The notes under the pieces were generated by a model. It saw only the letters and a program-made list of their open reading frames with translations. It made no database searches and was not told the origin of the DNA. This document shows positions 34,440 to 46,862 of a DNA stretch of 64,000 nt, in pieces. The position numbers were made by a program, and so were the translations under genes. Source of the DNA: Adenanthera pavonina (taxonomy: Eukaryota; Streptophyta; Magnoliopsida; Fabales; Fabaceae); contig JAIVEN010000013.1 of assembly GCA_026686845.1 (NCBI GenBank), positions 15,520,001 to 15,584,000 of the forward strand, read 5' to 3'. How positions within the stretch are numbered: the first letter of the stretch is position 1; the number at the start of each line of letters is the position of its first letter.

Positions 34440-36287
34440 TTAGTCTTTCTTTTTAGGTACCCAAATATATTTGGGTCCTTTTCTGATAGTAGCATTCTCC
34501 CTAGGTACAAATGTATGTTTGGGAATCCATTTTACCTTCCTGCCAAGTCCATTTTTCTTTAAAGAGCATGAACTGGAAATGTGTCCTTTTTTGTTATAGA
34601 AGTGGCAGGTGATAAAGGGACTGCTCGATTGAGATGCAAGAAGAAAGCAATATAGATAATATTTTTGTTTCACATGTTTAGATTGGGTATGAGTCTCAAT
34701 AGTCTTTAAAGAGTCACATGTCTTCTTATACCCATTTGCACGCACAAAATGCCTCATATACAGATTTTAGTTTTTCTTCTTAATCTTTTCTTTGACTGCA
34801 CAAGGGTTATAACCATAACTAGCCTTACCTTGTGCAATCATCTTGTTACCTAGTAGAGCATACTGCATATATTTGCCTTTTGTGAAATTAGCTAGGTTGT
34901 TATGCATATATTCATTTTTCCTTGTAAGCTCTATGCATGATATGCAGTAAGCAGCTTCATCTTTATGCTCTAATGCAATGTTAGGTATTTTACATTTTGA
35001 TTCTAGTTTGTTAATTTTCTTCTTAGCTAGTTTCAGTTCTTTTGCAGCCTTGATGAACTCATCATGCATGTCATGAAATCCATCAAGTAATTCAAAATAA
35101 GAAGGGTAAAAAATGATTTACCTCATCTTTATTTTCACTATCAGATTGATTTTGTGCTTCTTCTTCAACATGGGTCATCAAGTATATGTTGGCAATCTCT
35201 TCCTCATCTTCATCTCTTTCACCTAAGCTATTGCCCCATATTAAGGAGATATATGCCTTATTTTTTCTCTTTTTAGTAGCTTTCTTTTCATTTTATTGTC
35301 TTTTCAGGAACTGTGGACATTCCTATTTGATGTGCCTTTACTTCTTGCACTCATAGCAGGTTATATGTTCTTTGTTTTCCTTTTTGTTGCTTCTTTATGC
35401 CCCTGTCTTGAAGAACTTCTTGCTTATCATTTTGCCACAGAATTTTTGAAATTTTCTGACCAGTATTGCAAGAGTTTCTACATCCTGCTCTTCTTCATCA
35501 CCAGAGTTTTCTTCTTCTTTTTTTACGACTTTCAATGCTAAACTCTTCTTCATCTTTTCTTGGCCTACATCTTTGAGAGTCTTCATCTTCCTCTCATATT
35601 CTTTAAGGCTACCAAAGAGATCTATGACAAAAGTTATTGATTCTCCTTTGGCTTCTTCTATGGTTATCATCTTCGGTTGCTATTCAATGGGTAAGGCTTT
35701 GAGGATTTTCCTGACCTTTTCAAATTGAGAGTATTCCTTCCCAAGACTTTTTAATTGGTTCACAATGAGAGTGAACCTCTTCTACAAATCCTTAATACTC
35801 TTTCCTTCATTCATTCTATAGCTTTCATACTCACCAATGTAAGAGTTTAACTTGTTTTCTCTTACTCCAGCGGTTCCTTCATGGGCAATCTCCAGTCCCA
35901 CATTCCTTTAGCTATGGAAAAATGGGAGACTCTGTAGAATTTATCTTGATTGAGAGCACTAACCAAGTAGTGTTTTGCTTTGAAGTTTAGCAAAACTCTT
36001 CTCTTGTCTTCAGCAGTCCATTCCTCTTCAGGCTTTTCGTTGCATGAGCCATCTTCATATATCTTCATGGGCACAAAATCACCTTTCGTGATAACTGTCT
36101 AGATTTCTAGGTCTATAGACTGAAGATATATTTGCATCATCATTTTCCAATATACACAATGTTCTCCACTAAAGCCTGGAGGTCTGTTAGTATTGTTGCC
36201 CTCTAGTAATATGCTTTCTCCAAACCTAGCCATTTGTTCTCTTAGATAGTGAAATCCTTTAGCTAGGAGTCTAAGCTTTGACACCAC
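34440..36287 (-). pseudogene. Copia B gag remnant
   Basis: On the minus strand the N-terminus at 36287-36099 includes MARFGESILLEGNNTNRPP and a YWKMMMQIYL stretch. Then EEEWTAEDKRRVLLNFKAKH (36074-35862), EEAKGESITFVIDLFGSLKEY (35670-35395) and a coiled-coil piece (35069-34767, ELKLAKKKINKLESK). A second zinc-binding piece at 34757-34440 has CHFYNKKGHISSSC and ends GPKYIWVPKKK. The blocks are collinear with gag of Copia A, including the same tail just before the protease. Several stops and shifts break it. Confidence 0.75.
36275..36286 (-). other. primer-binding site of Copia B
   Basis: On the minus strand TGGTGTCAAAGC follows the LTR end (CTAACA) after two bases. It resembles TGGTATCAGAGC, complementary to initiator tRNA-Met. 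Confidence 0.65.
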
Positions 36288-36830
36288 TTGTTAGAGTAGC
36301 TAGCTTCCTAGATGAGGGTAAATTGGGAAGTTTAAAATTTTTCTGCAAAAACATAAGTTCAAAGTGAAAGCAAAAATTTGCAGAAAAACAGAGTGCAGTG
36401 AAAATGAATGTAAATGCAAGATAAGGAAAGAAAGGACTTAGAAATTTAGCCTGGTTCGGTTTGATCCACTTGACCTATGTCCAGTCCCCAAGCCACCACT
36501 CGAGATTTTCACTATCAGTAAGAATTCAATGGGTTCCTTACAATGTCTTAGTACAGACTCGTGCTCTATTCTTAGAACACTCAAAATTTACACTCAATAC
36601 TCTTACAAGTATTTCCCAATTCCTTTCATGACTCCTCTTACAAAGAATCCTTCTTCCAAATGAAGAAAAAAATTTTATACAAAATAAATACACTCTAGAA
36701 TAGAGTGGATATGAAATTTAAAGTGTAGTAAATGCTATGTGTGTGGGTAAAAGGCTTTGACATAAAAATTTGGTAGAGTAATTGCAAAAACAAGCTCAAA
36801 TTTGTTGTTCATAACTTCAAATGAAGTCCT

Positions 36831-36837
36831 ATTTATA
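36831..36837 (-). promoter_or_regulatory. TATA box of the Copia B 5' LTR
   Basis: TATAAAT on the minus strand, in the context shared with the C LTR (minus 52081-52087). Confidence 0.55.
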
Positions 36838-37042
36838 GATTTATGATGTAACTAGCTGTTAGACACAAGATCTAACCATTAGAGATGTTAACCAACGGTT
36901 ACTCTACAAAACTAGTGATTCACTAACTGCATTTAATGTATCTGACATGCTAAAATTTGAATTTTGTGGTATAACAGATGAATTTCACAGACATAGAAGG
37001 TTAACGATTTCAATATTGAACTTCAACATTCATCTGTTGAAA

Positions 37043-37047
37043 TGTGA
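37043..37047. repeat. target-site duplication of the outer solo LTR, left copy
   Basis: TGTGA here is repeated exactly at 41785-41789, just outside the outer solo LTR. Confidence 0.85.
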
Positions 37048-40000
37048 TGGAACACCTTACTCTAATACACCTCCTAGCTTGACTAAAACTTCAAAAACCC
37101 AACCAAACACAACCTAAACACCTCAAAGGAACCTTCCAAAGCATCAAAGTAGTGGAAAAAATCATAAAACACCATAAAAGCAGCAAAACAGCTGAAATAA
37201 GGCTAGGGCTATAGCTTGCTACAGTACTACCATGGCCACATTACTCTTGCGTTTCCTTACACCGTGGCCATAGCCTTGGCACTGCGGCGTCCCTCCTTGC
37301 TAATGCTATATCAGTATTTTCAACATCTGGGGTGAACTTCCGATGCGCAGAACCCCTAGCTCTAACCTCTAATTGATCTGATTCCAACTTCTACAGGTCG
37401 ATCTTGTCCTAATCTAATCATGTACACCAATTTCACCTTAATCCAACTCTGTATGAAGATTTTGAACAACTTATGTCATTTTTGCCACCTTTTAACCAAA
37501 ACTCACCACAAACCTCCTCTAATTACCACCAAAGGCAAATGGGCACTTAGAGACCATTTATACAGGTCTAATGTAACACCCCTCATGATATTGTTTTGGT
37601 ATTGTACTCAGAACTGGAGGAGACAGGACGGAGAAAGGATGAAGTGGAGGAAAAATTGAGCTTCATGCCGTGGTGAAAAGCAGAGCCATCGCGACGAGAG
37701 CCAATTTCAGTGGCGTGTTTATGGCTTAATGAGGTGGCGTCATGGTGAGCTGCCCTGTAGCCATGGTGAGAGTCAAATTTTTTATTTAAATCAGAAACAT
37801 TTCAGTTAGTCAAACTTGAAGGAAAGAAAGAAAACGGAGGAGGTGATGAGGAGCTCTGCTAGGGTTTGCCATTTTAGGCCATTAGGAGTTTTTTCCATCT
37901 CTAGAAGCTTGGGTTCAAGTTGGTAACTGATTTCTACTCCTCTTTTTCCATTTTCTTCTATTGAAACTCGGGATTTTTTGGTCATAAGTTTGGATCTTTG
38001 GTTTTGGCCGAAATCCACAGATTGAAATAGATGAAATAGCCTTCAAGAAATATGTTTTGGTATTCTTGTTGCTTAGATGTGGGTTTTGAAGGGTGTATGT
38101 ATGATTTGAGCTTAACCTTAGGTTGTTTTTGGTTTGGGCTCTTAGGAATTTGAAGTGTATATGGTTGAGTAGTGTTTGAATGGTCCCTAAGAGCTTATTG
38201 ATGCATAAAAGGTGTGTTGGAACCTTAGGTTAGACTAAATTGGTTGAATTGTGATGTTTGGTTATTGGTATAATGTGTTAATTGAAGAATTGTGGTATTG
38301 TGAATATTGTTTGGTAGCCTGAGAGGGGTTCAAGTGTGTTAGACAACTCGAGAAGTTCATGGAGTCTGCATGTATGATATTGACACTTGAGGTAACCGAG
38401 TGTTTGTTTGTATTGTATTGTTGTATTGTATGATGTTACATATATTTGTATATATATATATGCATGTTTCTTTTATACCACGAGATGGATGTGTTTGTGT
38501 GTACTGTTTTCTATATATATCATGGTATGTACATAGCTAAATGATGATTATGATGATGATTAGAGAAGATGATATTGACATGACATGAGATAATGCATAC
38601 ATGATATTATTATCTGATGATGATGATTATATGATGATACATGAGCATCACCACATGACATTGTGAGATTGTGATATATGGCGGATTGGATGCTGATGAT
38701 ATGAAGACGATATGATATATGATAATATATATGTTAGGGAAGATAAGGATGGGATCCTTGCGAGGGAGATATGCATTCCATTCATTTCACATTGCATTCA
38801 TGAATTGTATGAGATATATGTATATATATATACATGTATGTGTGTGTTGTTATTCTTGGTTACTGATACATTATCTCACACCCCTCTCCCATGAATTAAC
38901 CTTTCAAGTGATGATTCTGGCTTTAGTCCGGAGAAGCCGAGGGAGTAGCATCGGATGTGGGAATACTAGGTCTATGTAGTATATGTGTAATTTGGATAAT
39001 TTATCTTGTGCCAAGTAGGATAAAAGGTTTTGAAATGAATGTATGACATTGTAAGGATTGTGATGGATGTATGTATGGCTATATATGTGGAAATGTGATG
39101 TATTACGGTGTTTACATGGTTTTGGATGTTGAGAAGTCAGTATGGTAGTGTTTGTGAGCTCAGAGTGGATTTGGCCCTTATTGGTATGTTTTAGGGCCTG
39201 TAGCCCTTTTTGTCAAGTTGGGGTTCAAGGGGGTCAAATCTCAGAGGAGTGGTTCCTTTGAGGTAAAACCTCTTTGGACAAGTTGGTTTGGGGGTTTTGA
39301 ACCTGTATGAATGGTCTTTAAGTGACCATTTGCCTTTGGTGGCAATTTGAGGTGGTTAGTGGTGAGTTTTGGTCAATATGTGGCCAAAATGGTGTCAGGG
39401 ATCTAGAATCTCCATACGGAGTTGATTGAGGTGAAGTTGATATTTATGGATAGATTGAGACTAGATTGACTTGTAGAAGTTGGAATCAAGTCAATCGGAG
39501 GTCGGACCATAAGTTATGCAAGTTGGAAGTTCACCCTAGAGTGTGAAAGTTGTTGGTATAGAAAATCAGCAAGGGACACCGTGGTGCTGGGAAGTAGGCC
39601 TTGGCGCCAAAGAGTCTAGTAGCATATGTGAAATAGGGGAGGTCTGGAGCCATGGCGGTATTGTAGCAACTGCGACCCATCCCACTTTCTGGTGTTTTGT
39701 GTTATTTTTCCGCTTCTTTGAAGTTTTAAGAAGTTGTTTCGAGATGATTGGGTTGCATTTGGTTGGATTTTAAAGTTTGTGATTGAGTCTAGAGGTGTTT
39801 GGAGGCAGGGTATTATATCCAAAACTACTAAACCAGCTTGTCCAAAGAGGTTTCATCTCAAGGGAACCACTCCTCTGAGATTTGACCCCCTTGAACCCCA
39901 AATTGACATATTAAGCTACATGCCCTAAAACACACTAACAAGACTCAATTCCACCTTTGGCCTCCCATATATTACCCAACTGACTCCTCAACACCCCGAA

Positions 40001-41784
40001 CCACATATATAGCACCATTGATCATACACATCACATGACAACATACTCATGCCACATCAATAACATTTAACATCATTACAGTCATCCAGTTCCTCAAGGC
40101 AATTATAAACACTCTATCCTAATTGGCACAATACATAGACCATGCACACATATACTGTAGCGACTTGCATATTCCTATGTCCAATGCCTTCTCCCTGGTC
40201 TTTTCTGAACTAGTGCCAAAACCTTCACCTAAAAGGATTAGTCCGTGGGAAAAAAGGGTGTGAGATAATGTCTCAGTAACCGGGGATAACAGCACACATA
40301 TATATATATAACTTATACAATCTCATGAATGCAATGTGAAATGCAATGCATGTCTCCCTCCACACAGGTAAAACCACAAGTTGTCATCATAATAGGACAT
40401 TTCATATAGGTGATTCCCTTCTAATAGTCAGTGAAGAATGATTTTGAGACATCACCAAGCTCACGTCTCATTAGTGCACTTGACCAAAGGTACCACTAAT
40501 GTTTAGATCATGGCTCTCCTTCCCCTTTCCCACCATGAATTGGTAGCGACTTAAGGAAGGTGCAGTTCACTGCGTGCCTTTCCCTGCTGGCCATAGGAGG
40601 CACTTTTGCCATAGGGATCCCATCCGTATCCTTTCTAATCATATATCATCATATCATATCACATATCATATATCATCTTCACCACCCAATCACCATATAC
40701 CTCACAATGCCATGTGGTGATGCTCATATTATATCATCATCATCATGATCTCAATGTCATGCTATGCATCATACAATGTCACATCATCATCATTATCATA
40801 TATATAAGCATCATCATGATCATCATATAGCTATGTGCACACCACGATATATAGAAAACCATACACACAAACACATCAATATCATGGTATGAAAGAAACA
40901 TGCATATATATAAAAATATACATAATATCATGCAATACATACAATACAATACAAACATTTGGTTACCATAGGTTGTTAATTTCTACACACGTGGATTCCA
41001 CGAACTTCTTGGGTTGTCTGACCTACTTATACTCTTCTGGTCAACCAAAAACCTCGACAATACTATAAAATTCTCAATTAACATATAATCCATACATCTG
41101 AAATTCACAATTCAACCACTTTAACCTAACCTAAGGTTCCAATACCCTTTCCATACACCATTGAGGTCCTAAAACTCATTCAAACTCAACTCAACCACAT
41201 ATTCAGATTTCATACTTCTACACACAATATCAAACTAGGGTTAAGCTTAAATCATGTATACTCATTTTGAAACTCATACCCCAAGCATTATAAACACCAA
41301 ATCACACTCCATTGATCCCATTTCATCAATTTTAATCAGTGAATTTTAGATAAAACCAAAAACCCCAACATATAACCAAAAAATCCCAACTCAAAACTAA
41401 ACAAAATGGAGAGGGAGTTGTAAGGATCACTTACCAACAATTATCCAAACTCTAAGAGGCCAAAAATCACTCCCAATGGCCTAAATCTTCGAACTTTAAT
41501 GCTGCTTTCTGTCACTCCCTCTGTTTCTTTCTTTTTTGTTTATTCGAAATGCTTCTGATTTAAACTGATTTCTTGACTCTCACTGGGCCCTCAATAAGTC
41601 TTTTGCGGCGCCATGCTTTTGGCTAGAATTATTTTTCCAAAATTCAACTCGCTGAGTGCTGAGCGCCTCTATTTTCAACTTGAGTTCTTTCCTTAGTCCT
41701 GTTTCATCCGGTATTGCACAAAATGCCAATTACACTTAGTTAGCCAGAGATTAAGTCTGGGATAATATAATGAGGGTTGTTACA
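37048..41784 (-). mobile_element. outer solo LTR (TGTAACA family), split by an inverted copy of itself
   Basis: The plus-strand image begins TGGAACACCTTACTC and ends TGAGGGTTGTTACA. In its own (minus) orientation it starts TGTAACAACCCTCATTATATT and ends GGTGTTCCA. The target duplication is TGTGA. The two parts, 37048-37566 and 39823-41784, make about 2.5 kb and align to the inverted inner copy along its length. No gag, pol or transposase is present. TG...CA ends with a 5-base duplication suggest a solo LTR, probably gypsy-type, though the class is inferred. Confidence 0.78.
37572..39817 (+). mobile_element. inner solo LTR of the same family, opposite orientation
   Basis: The copy starts TGTAACACCCCTCATGATATT and ends GGGTATTATA. 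It is flanked by TCTAA (37567-37571) and TCCAA (39818-39822), a duplication with one mismatch. It is a near full-length copy of the element it interrupts, in inverse orientation. The shared block ACTGATACATTATCTCACACCC occurs at 38862-38883, and its complement near 40256-40280. The stretch 38530-38700 is rich in GATGAT repeats. No coding capacity. Confidence 0.78.
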
Positions 41785-42484
41785 TGTGACATTTGAATTT
41801 TGAGTTCGTTAAAGATATCTCATGTTTTTATAATGCACTCAAAACTCAAATTTTAGAAGTTGAAATTCGCCTGTCAGATACTGGTTCAACATGGCATAAA
41901 AGTTCTCCTCTGTGAAATTTGAATATTGAACTACAAAGTTCATCTATCAAAGGCATGCTCTAACGAGACTTACAGGTTCTCATTTCAAAATTTTGTATTT
42001 CAAAGTCCAAAGTTCATCCGTCATAAAGGTGATTTTGAACTCTCTTTTGAACTTCACCAACATTTAAATTTTGACTAAACTTTATACGAATTTTGCACAC
42101 ATTCACTAATAATGCTTAGCCTGAAATTTGAATTTCTTAACTAAAATTCGTTTGTTAGACATGAAACCTCTGTATATTCAAATTTCACTAAGCAAAGTTT
42201 GAATTTTGCACAAAATGCACATGAGCCAATAGCAAAATCTGTCTATTAGTTAGTATTTCTCAAATTTAACATATGCGAACATGAGATAATTGTGAGTGCT
42301 ACAGCAACAAAAATGAGTGAGAATCAAATCTTTTTACTTAGTGTATATAGTGAGAAATCCTAACAACTAAATCTTCATACGTTTTTCATTGGATTTCTTC
42401 TCTTTGTCATTTGATACTCCTTTGATATTCTTCTTTCTAAGCTCTAGTTTTTAAAATCATCAAAACTTCTAATTTAACACCACA

Positions 42485-42808
42485 TTGAAACTGAATCAAT
42501 GAAAGAATATCTCATATGTAATCTACCTTCTCATCAATAAGAATCACATCCCAGAATATACCCTTGGGATGACTTGCCCAATTTAGTCTTTTATAGAAAA
42601 CATGCATGACTCGGATGCAGATGCTCTACTCTTTACTGACTTGATTCAACTCAAAGATCAATTGATACTGTCTATCTTCCATTTTGAAATGATTAGCAGA
42701 AAACAGAAGAAGAAAGAAGAAGGAAAATGGATCAAGAAGAATGGAAACAATATAATTAAATACCATGGCCATGAAAACCTTAGGATGCAGCATTTGTAAC
42801 TACCGCCA
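42485..42808. other. middle unique piece of the CACTA element between Copia B and C
   Basis: There is no LTR similarity. It is anonymous sequence between the CCACA duplication of B and the truncated LTR of C. It was probably part of the non-autonomous CACTA interior. Confidence 0.4.
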
Positions 42809-43388
42809 TGAAATTTGAATTTTGCACTTCAACATTCATCTGTCAGAGACATGCTCTAACTAGACTCACAAGTTCCTATTCAAAATTTGAATTTTGAAAT
42901 CCAAAATTCATCTGTCAAAGAGACTAACTTTGAACTCTTTCTGCACTTTGGTATCATTTGAATTTTGACAAGATTTCAGATGAATTTTGCACATTTTGGC
43001 AACTATACTTTGCTCAAAATTAGAATTTTAGAACTTGAAATTTGTCTATCAAAGATGATAATTTTGGAACTTCAAATTTCAGCAAGGAAAGTTTGAATTT
43101 CGCACAAAATATATTAGAATTAGTGGCAAAGTTCATCTGTTAGTCATTATTTTCAAAATCTAACACATGTTAACATATGATAACTGTGAAAACACTTGTT
43201 TAAATGTAGTAGGAACATAATTTAGTTAAAATCAAAGCCTTTTACCCCTTATACATTGGGAAAAAACCTAACAACTAAATCTTCACACATATTTCATTGG
43301 ATTTCTTCATTTTTATGCTCTAACACTCCTTCAAAATTCTCCTTCCAAGCTCTAGATTTTTGGAATCATCAAAACACTTAATTCAATA
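42809..43388 (-). repeat. 3' LTR of Copia C, truncated
   Basis: In element orientation it starts TATTGAATTAAGTGTTTTGATGAT directly after the polypurine tract. It aligns with the 5' LTR from about 52478 rightward. The remaining ~800 bases are absent. Confidence 0.78.
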
Positions 43389-43470
43389 TTCTCCCCCTTT
43401 TTGATGTTGACAAAATAACTTGCACACTAGATTCATACTTGGTTTTGCTTTTTAGAGCTCCCCCTCAACA
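43389..43470 (-). other. polypurine tracts of Copia C
   Basis: Plus-strand TTCTCCCCCTTTTT at 43389-43402 is AAAAAGGGGGAGAA on the minus strand and touches the LTR. A second run, AGAGCTCCCCCTC, lies at about 43454-43466. Doubled GGGGGAG tracts match those in B. Confidence 0.7.
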
Positions 43471-43699
43471 TATGCATTAAAATTCAAAGGTAAATATAGC
43501 ACATGCTTTAGAGCTGAGAATATAGGAGACTAAAAAAGGGAAATATGGAGAACATATTGCATTGATTCAGTTGAAATTAAGTATAAAGATTCAAGTAAAA
43601 CATAAATCAAGTACAAGTACACTACATTACAAAAGAAGCTATGGAAGATGCAAAGTTACATAGCCCTAAGATCTTAGCTCTAAGTTTTTCTAGCTTATT

Positions 43700-45866
43700 A
43701 CTCATTCCTAGTTTTAAGCTTGATCTTCTTCTTGCCATATGCTTTGCTTGATTGCCTTGACTGCCCTACCTCAGAGTTCCATGTTTGCATGCCTTTTTTC
43801 CCCTCTTTTTGGTATCTTAAGGGACTATAGCATGCATTGAGGAAGGAGGTATCTATGACATAGGAATTACTTGAAGAGGAACTGGGATAAAATGCACAGA
43901 TGGAGGTATTTGATGAAGATCCTTTTTAACATTTGAGATGATTCCCTAAACTTCATTATGAAGTTAGTTAATCTAGCTCTTTGTGTTATTGATAGACCAT
44001 ATTTAGGAGATGAAGGTTAAGGAACAGGAGGAGGAAATATTTCATTAAGTCTTATCTTCTAAGCTAGCACAATTACATCATGAGCAATGGCAGCAATATC
44101 TACATAAGACACTATGCTTCTCTCCTCATTTAAAACTTGAATGATAGGTGCAAAGGTGATAGTTACAACAAGTTTCTCCATTTGCTCAAATTCTTGAGAT
44201 GACAAAAGTGATTCCTGAGCAAGATCCTCCATCATAGGCACGTTAGAACCTTTTTCCTAAGGAGCCTCTTCCTCCATGGCATAGTTCAAAGGTGGACTAG
44301 GGCTTGTCTTATTGCTGGAGGACTATAGGGTAGCAGCAGTGTTAGCAGCTCCAACAATAACATATGTTATAGCAGGTTCAGGTGATTCTAGTTCAAATGG
44401 GCTTTAAGGTTAAGGAGAGATAGATTTAGTTGGTTCAGAGGGTCCATGTTGAGGTAGAGCTGATTTGGAAGGGATAACATCTCTAATGTCTTCATAGACA
44501 TAAGTAATTACCTTCAGAATCTTTGCTAGTTGAGTAATTTGTTCTTGTAAATGAGCATACTTGGCGTCTTATTCCTCTCTGATGCTTAGCATTAATAAGG
44601 AGAGGCTACCATACAACTTAGTAACTGTGATTGGCTTAGACCAAGTGGATGGAATGGAGGATTGAGGTGGTTGAGTAGGCTATGGTAGAGGATAAATAGG
44701 CTGGGATAGCTATGGTAAAGGCTCTGTGTGTGGAATAGCCTCAGAAGTCCCTTCTTGCCATTAAGAATCACCTTCCATATAAAATAGGTCTTCTGATTTC
44801 CCTGCACCATTGCCAATCCACCTTCCTTTCTTCCTTTCTATGTTCATCCTCATTAATTCTTCCTCCTTGAATACTTTAGTAGGCTTTCCTTTTCCCTTCG
44901 CTAAGTGTTGGATCTTTGCATACTGAAGCATCTTAGTAATGATGGAGGCATAGGGCAAGGTCAAATCATTTCTTTGATCCCTTGCCTTGAGCATATGCTG
45001 GAAGATGATATGGCATAGATTAAGTAGCTTGCCACAGATCAGAGTAATCATCACATGGGCCTTATCCCTTGTAATCAAATTAAAGCTTTGTCATTTATCA
45101 AAGATGATCCTTGAATTATATAGTGTAAGACCCTAGCTTGGACACTTAAATCAGAGGGCTTTACCATTCTCAGAAGGGGCCTATTCTCACGTCTTATGAA
45201 TAAAGTGTTCAGGATTATATTCTCCTTGTAGTTTAGGAACTATTCAACCTCATCTTCTGCTTCTTCATCCTCTTCCATATATCTAGAGATGGTGATGTCA
45301 ATGTTGAATCCCTCTTGTCCAGGGATTTCCAGAACTTTATTGATAGTTTCATCAGAGAGTCATAGAGTCCTAGACCTGTGGTTAACTTGCCATCTCTTCC
45401 TTTTGTTGTTGTATGATAGGGCAGCATACCACGTCTTAATAACCTTATTATCATACCTTTCTTTGATTTCCAACAAATTTTAATATTTTACTAGCTAGAT
45501 CCCAGGATCAAATTTGTTGGACACTAGAAAATCTTCTAAGTGGGTATAATGAAGAGTGATTACCTTTTTGCTTACAAACTTTGTGGTGTATTCTTCTAGG
45601 ATCTGGATAGTTCTACATAGAGGTTCAGTAGTGAAATGCAGTTCTTTAGGCTCGTTGCTAGATGAGGTAGAGGTAGCAACAAGGATAGGCTTCTTCAAAT
45701 CAGCCTTGGGAGTTGTTCTTTGCCCTTTGGAAGGAGTTCCCTTGCTGGATTCACCTTTTCTCTTCTTTGTTTCTCTTTCTTTAAACGGGTATTGGGACTT
45801 GACAGCTCCTTTAGGTTTGGGTTCCTTTGTTCCTATGTTAGGATTCTTAACCCTTGCTATTTTCAT
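43700..45866 (-). pseudogene. Copia C third ORF (env position)
   Basis: It starts at ATG 45866 with a basic, Lys/Pro/Ser-rich N-terminus (KERETKKRKGESSKG), then YTHLEDFLVSNKFDPG. Frameshifted pieces follow with KRKRWQV near 45400 and LPYASIITKMLQYAKI near 44970. The C-terminal part is Pro-rich, then EDLAQESLLSSQEFEQMEKLV at 44230-44160. The blocks are collinear with the third ORF of Copia A (FLVRNKFD, LPYGHIITKIL) and with the C-terminal half in B. A TATA-like TTATAA on the minus strand lies at 45901-45906, about 35-40 bases before the ATG. No signal peptide or membrane helix is visible. Function unknown; the domain resembles the putative plant transposon protein family. Confidence 0.6.
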
Positions 45867-46019
45867 GATGGATTATTGATAAGAGATGCTTGGAAGGGGT
45901 TTATAAGGTGCAGGTAAGAGTTTAATCGGGGGGAAATGAAGGTTCACTAAACGAATTAATGAGAAATTAAGAAAGGAGATAAATAGCTTTGAGAGAGAGA
46001 TGAATAGGGTTATGTCTGT

Positions 46020-46790
46020 TGAAAGCGAGACCTTCTGATTCAACTTCAGTAACCGTTCAACAGATGAATTTTGAGCAGTTATGTTGCCTGTTCATCTTAG
46101 AGAAATTGTCTGACAAACAAATTTTTATCCTTAAAGTTCATCAGTCGGAGACTTAGTTATGTATATACTCTTTAACAGATGAACTTTGAGTCATCAAAGT
46201 TCAAATTTTGAGAGTTCAATCGTGAGTGAAACAAGAAGACATTCAACAGATGAATTTCAGCTCTGAAATTCATCTAACAGAGACTCTTCATCAACATATG
46301 TTTTGTGAAGAATATTATTTGAAATATGATGAGTAAAATAGATGAATATTATATTCCTAAAGTTCAAATTTTAATAGCTTTATCTAAAGGCAAGCAAGCA
46401 AGGGACATTCATCAGACAAATTTTAAGATTCAACATTTGAATCTTGATACTTTGTGAAGAAACTTTTGAACTGCGAATTTTGAATTACCAAAAATTCGAA
46501 TGGTGCACACATGAACATAGTTAACACTTAAACCAGAATTCAAACTTTGAATTTCAACTAGGCAACAAATGAATTTTGAGAAACTTGAGAGTATTGTATT
46601 AAAATGTAAGGCACTGAAATATGTTCGTTTAGCACTTAAGTTCGAATTTTAAGCATGCCAATTCATTCAAAGTCATAATCTAGTATGGAAATTCATCTAA
46701 CAGCATGCAAAATTCAAATTTTACATTATTGAACTTACAAATTTGAGCTGCAAATTCAAATTTTCCAAGTCTTCTTCAGCAGCTGTTGAC
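46020..46790. repeat. palindrome array in the Copia C pol-ORF3 spacer
   Basis: CAGATGAATTTTGAG, CAGATGAACTTTGAG, GACAAATTT, TTCAAATTTTGA and AAAATTCGAATGG-type words recur about every 40-60 bases between pol and the third ORF. They are the same words that crowd the LTRs of this family. Their position mirrors the GGTTAT array of Copia A at 17350-17890. Confidence 0.65.
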
Positions 46791-46848
46791 TGAGCAAGTC
46801 TAATATACTCCATTATATTCATTTTTCTATCTTTTAAGCTCTTAAGGA

Positions 46849-46862
46849 GTACCTGCAAAACA
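46849..46862 (-). promoter_or_regulatory. candidate splice acceptor after Copia C pol
   Basis: On the minus strand TTTTGCAG precedes GTACTCCTTAAGAGC, about 90 bases after the pol stop. An ATG (ATGGAGTAT) follows at 46813. Element B has the same order: TTTTTAG, GTACTCCT, then ATGGAGTAT at 31187. Confidence 0.4.

Larger units (their letters stand above)
29496..42479 (-). mobile_element. Ty1/copia retrotransposon B (Sirevirus-like)
   Basis: A complete minus-strand insertion, bounded on the plus strand by TGTTAGAG on the left and TTTAACA on the right, with CCACA on both sides. Read on the minus strand: 5' LTR (42479 to 36289, interrupted by solo LTRs), primer-binding site just left of 36289, gag (to 34440), pol (34370 to 31297), part of a third ORF (31190 to 30100), polypurine tracts, and a shortened 3' LTR (29795 to 29496). 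Without the nested insert it is about 8.2 kb. All reading frames are broken. Confidence 0.88.
36289..42479 (-). repeat. 5' LTR of Copia B, interrupted by nested solo LTRs
   Basis: The LTR is in two parts, 36289-37047 and 41790-42479, about 1.45 kb when joined. On the minus strand it starts TGTTAAATTAGAAGTTTTGATGAT, with a minus-strand TATAAAT at 36831-36837. The U3 side is dense in AATTTGAATTT-like and CAGATGAA-like words, the CpG-decayed forms of the G motifs. It is identified by the copy at 29496 and by similarity to the C LTR at 51683-53062. Confidence 0.82.

Noticed and set aside
37048..41784. A MULE or foldback DNA transposon with very long inverted repeats
   Set aside because: Five-base duplications, TG...CA ends, and the exact nesting of one copy in another explain the inverted repeat as two opposite solo LTRs.
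36289..43388. B and C as a tandem retrotransposon sharing one central LTR
   Set aside because: A CCACA duplication closes Copia B at 42480, and 320 bases of non-LTR sequence separate it from the truncated LTR of C. They are two separate insertions.
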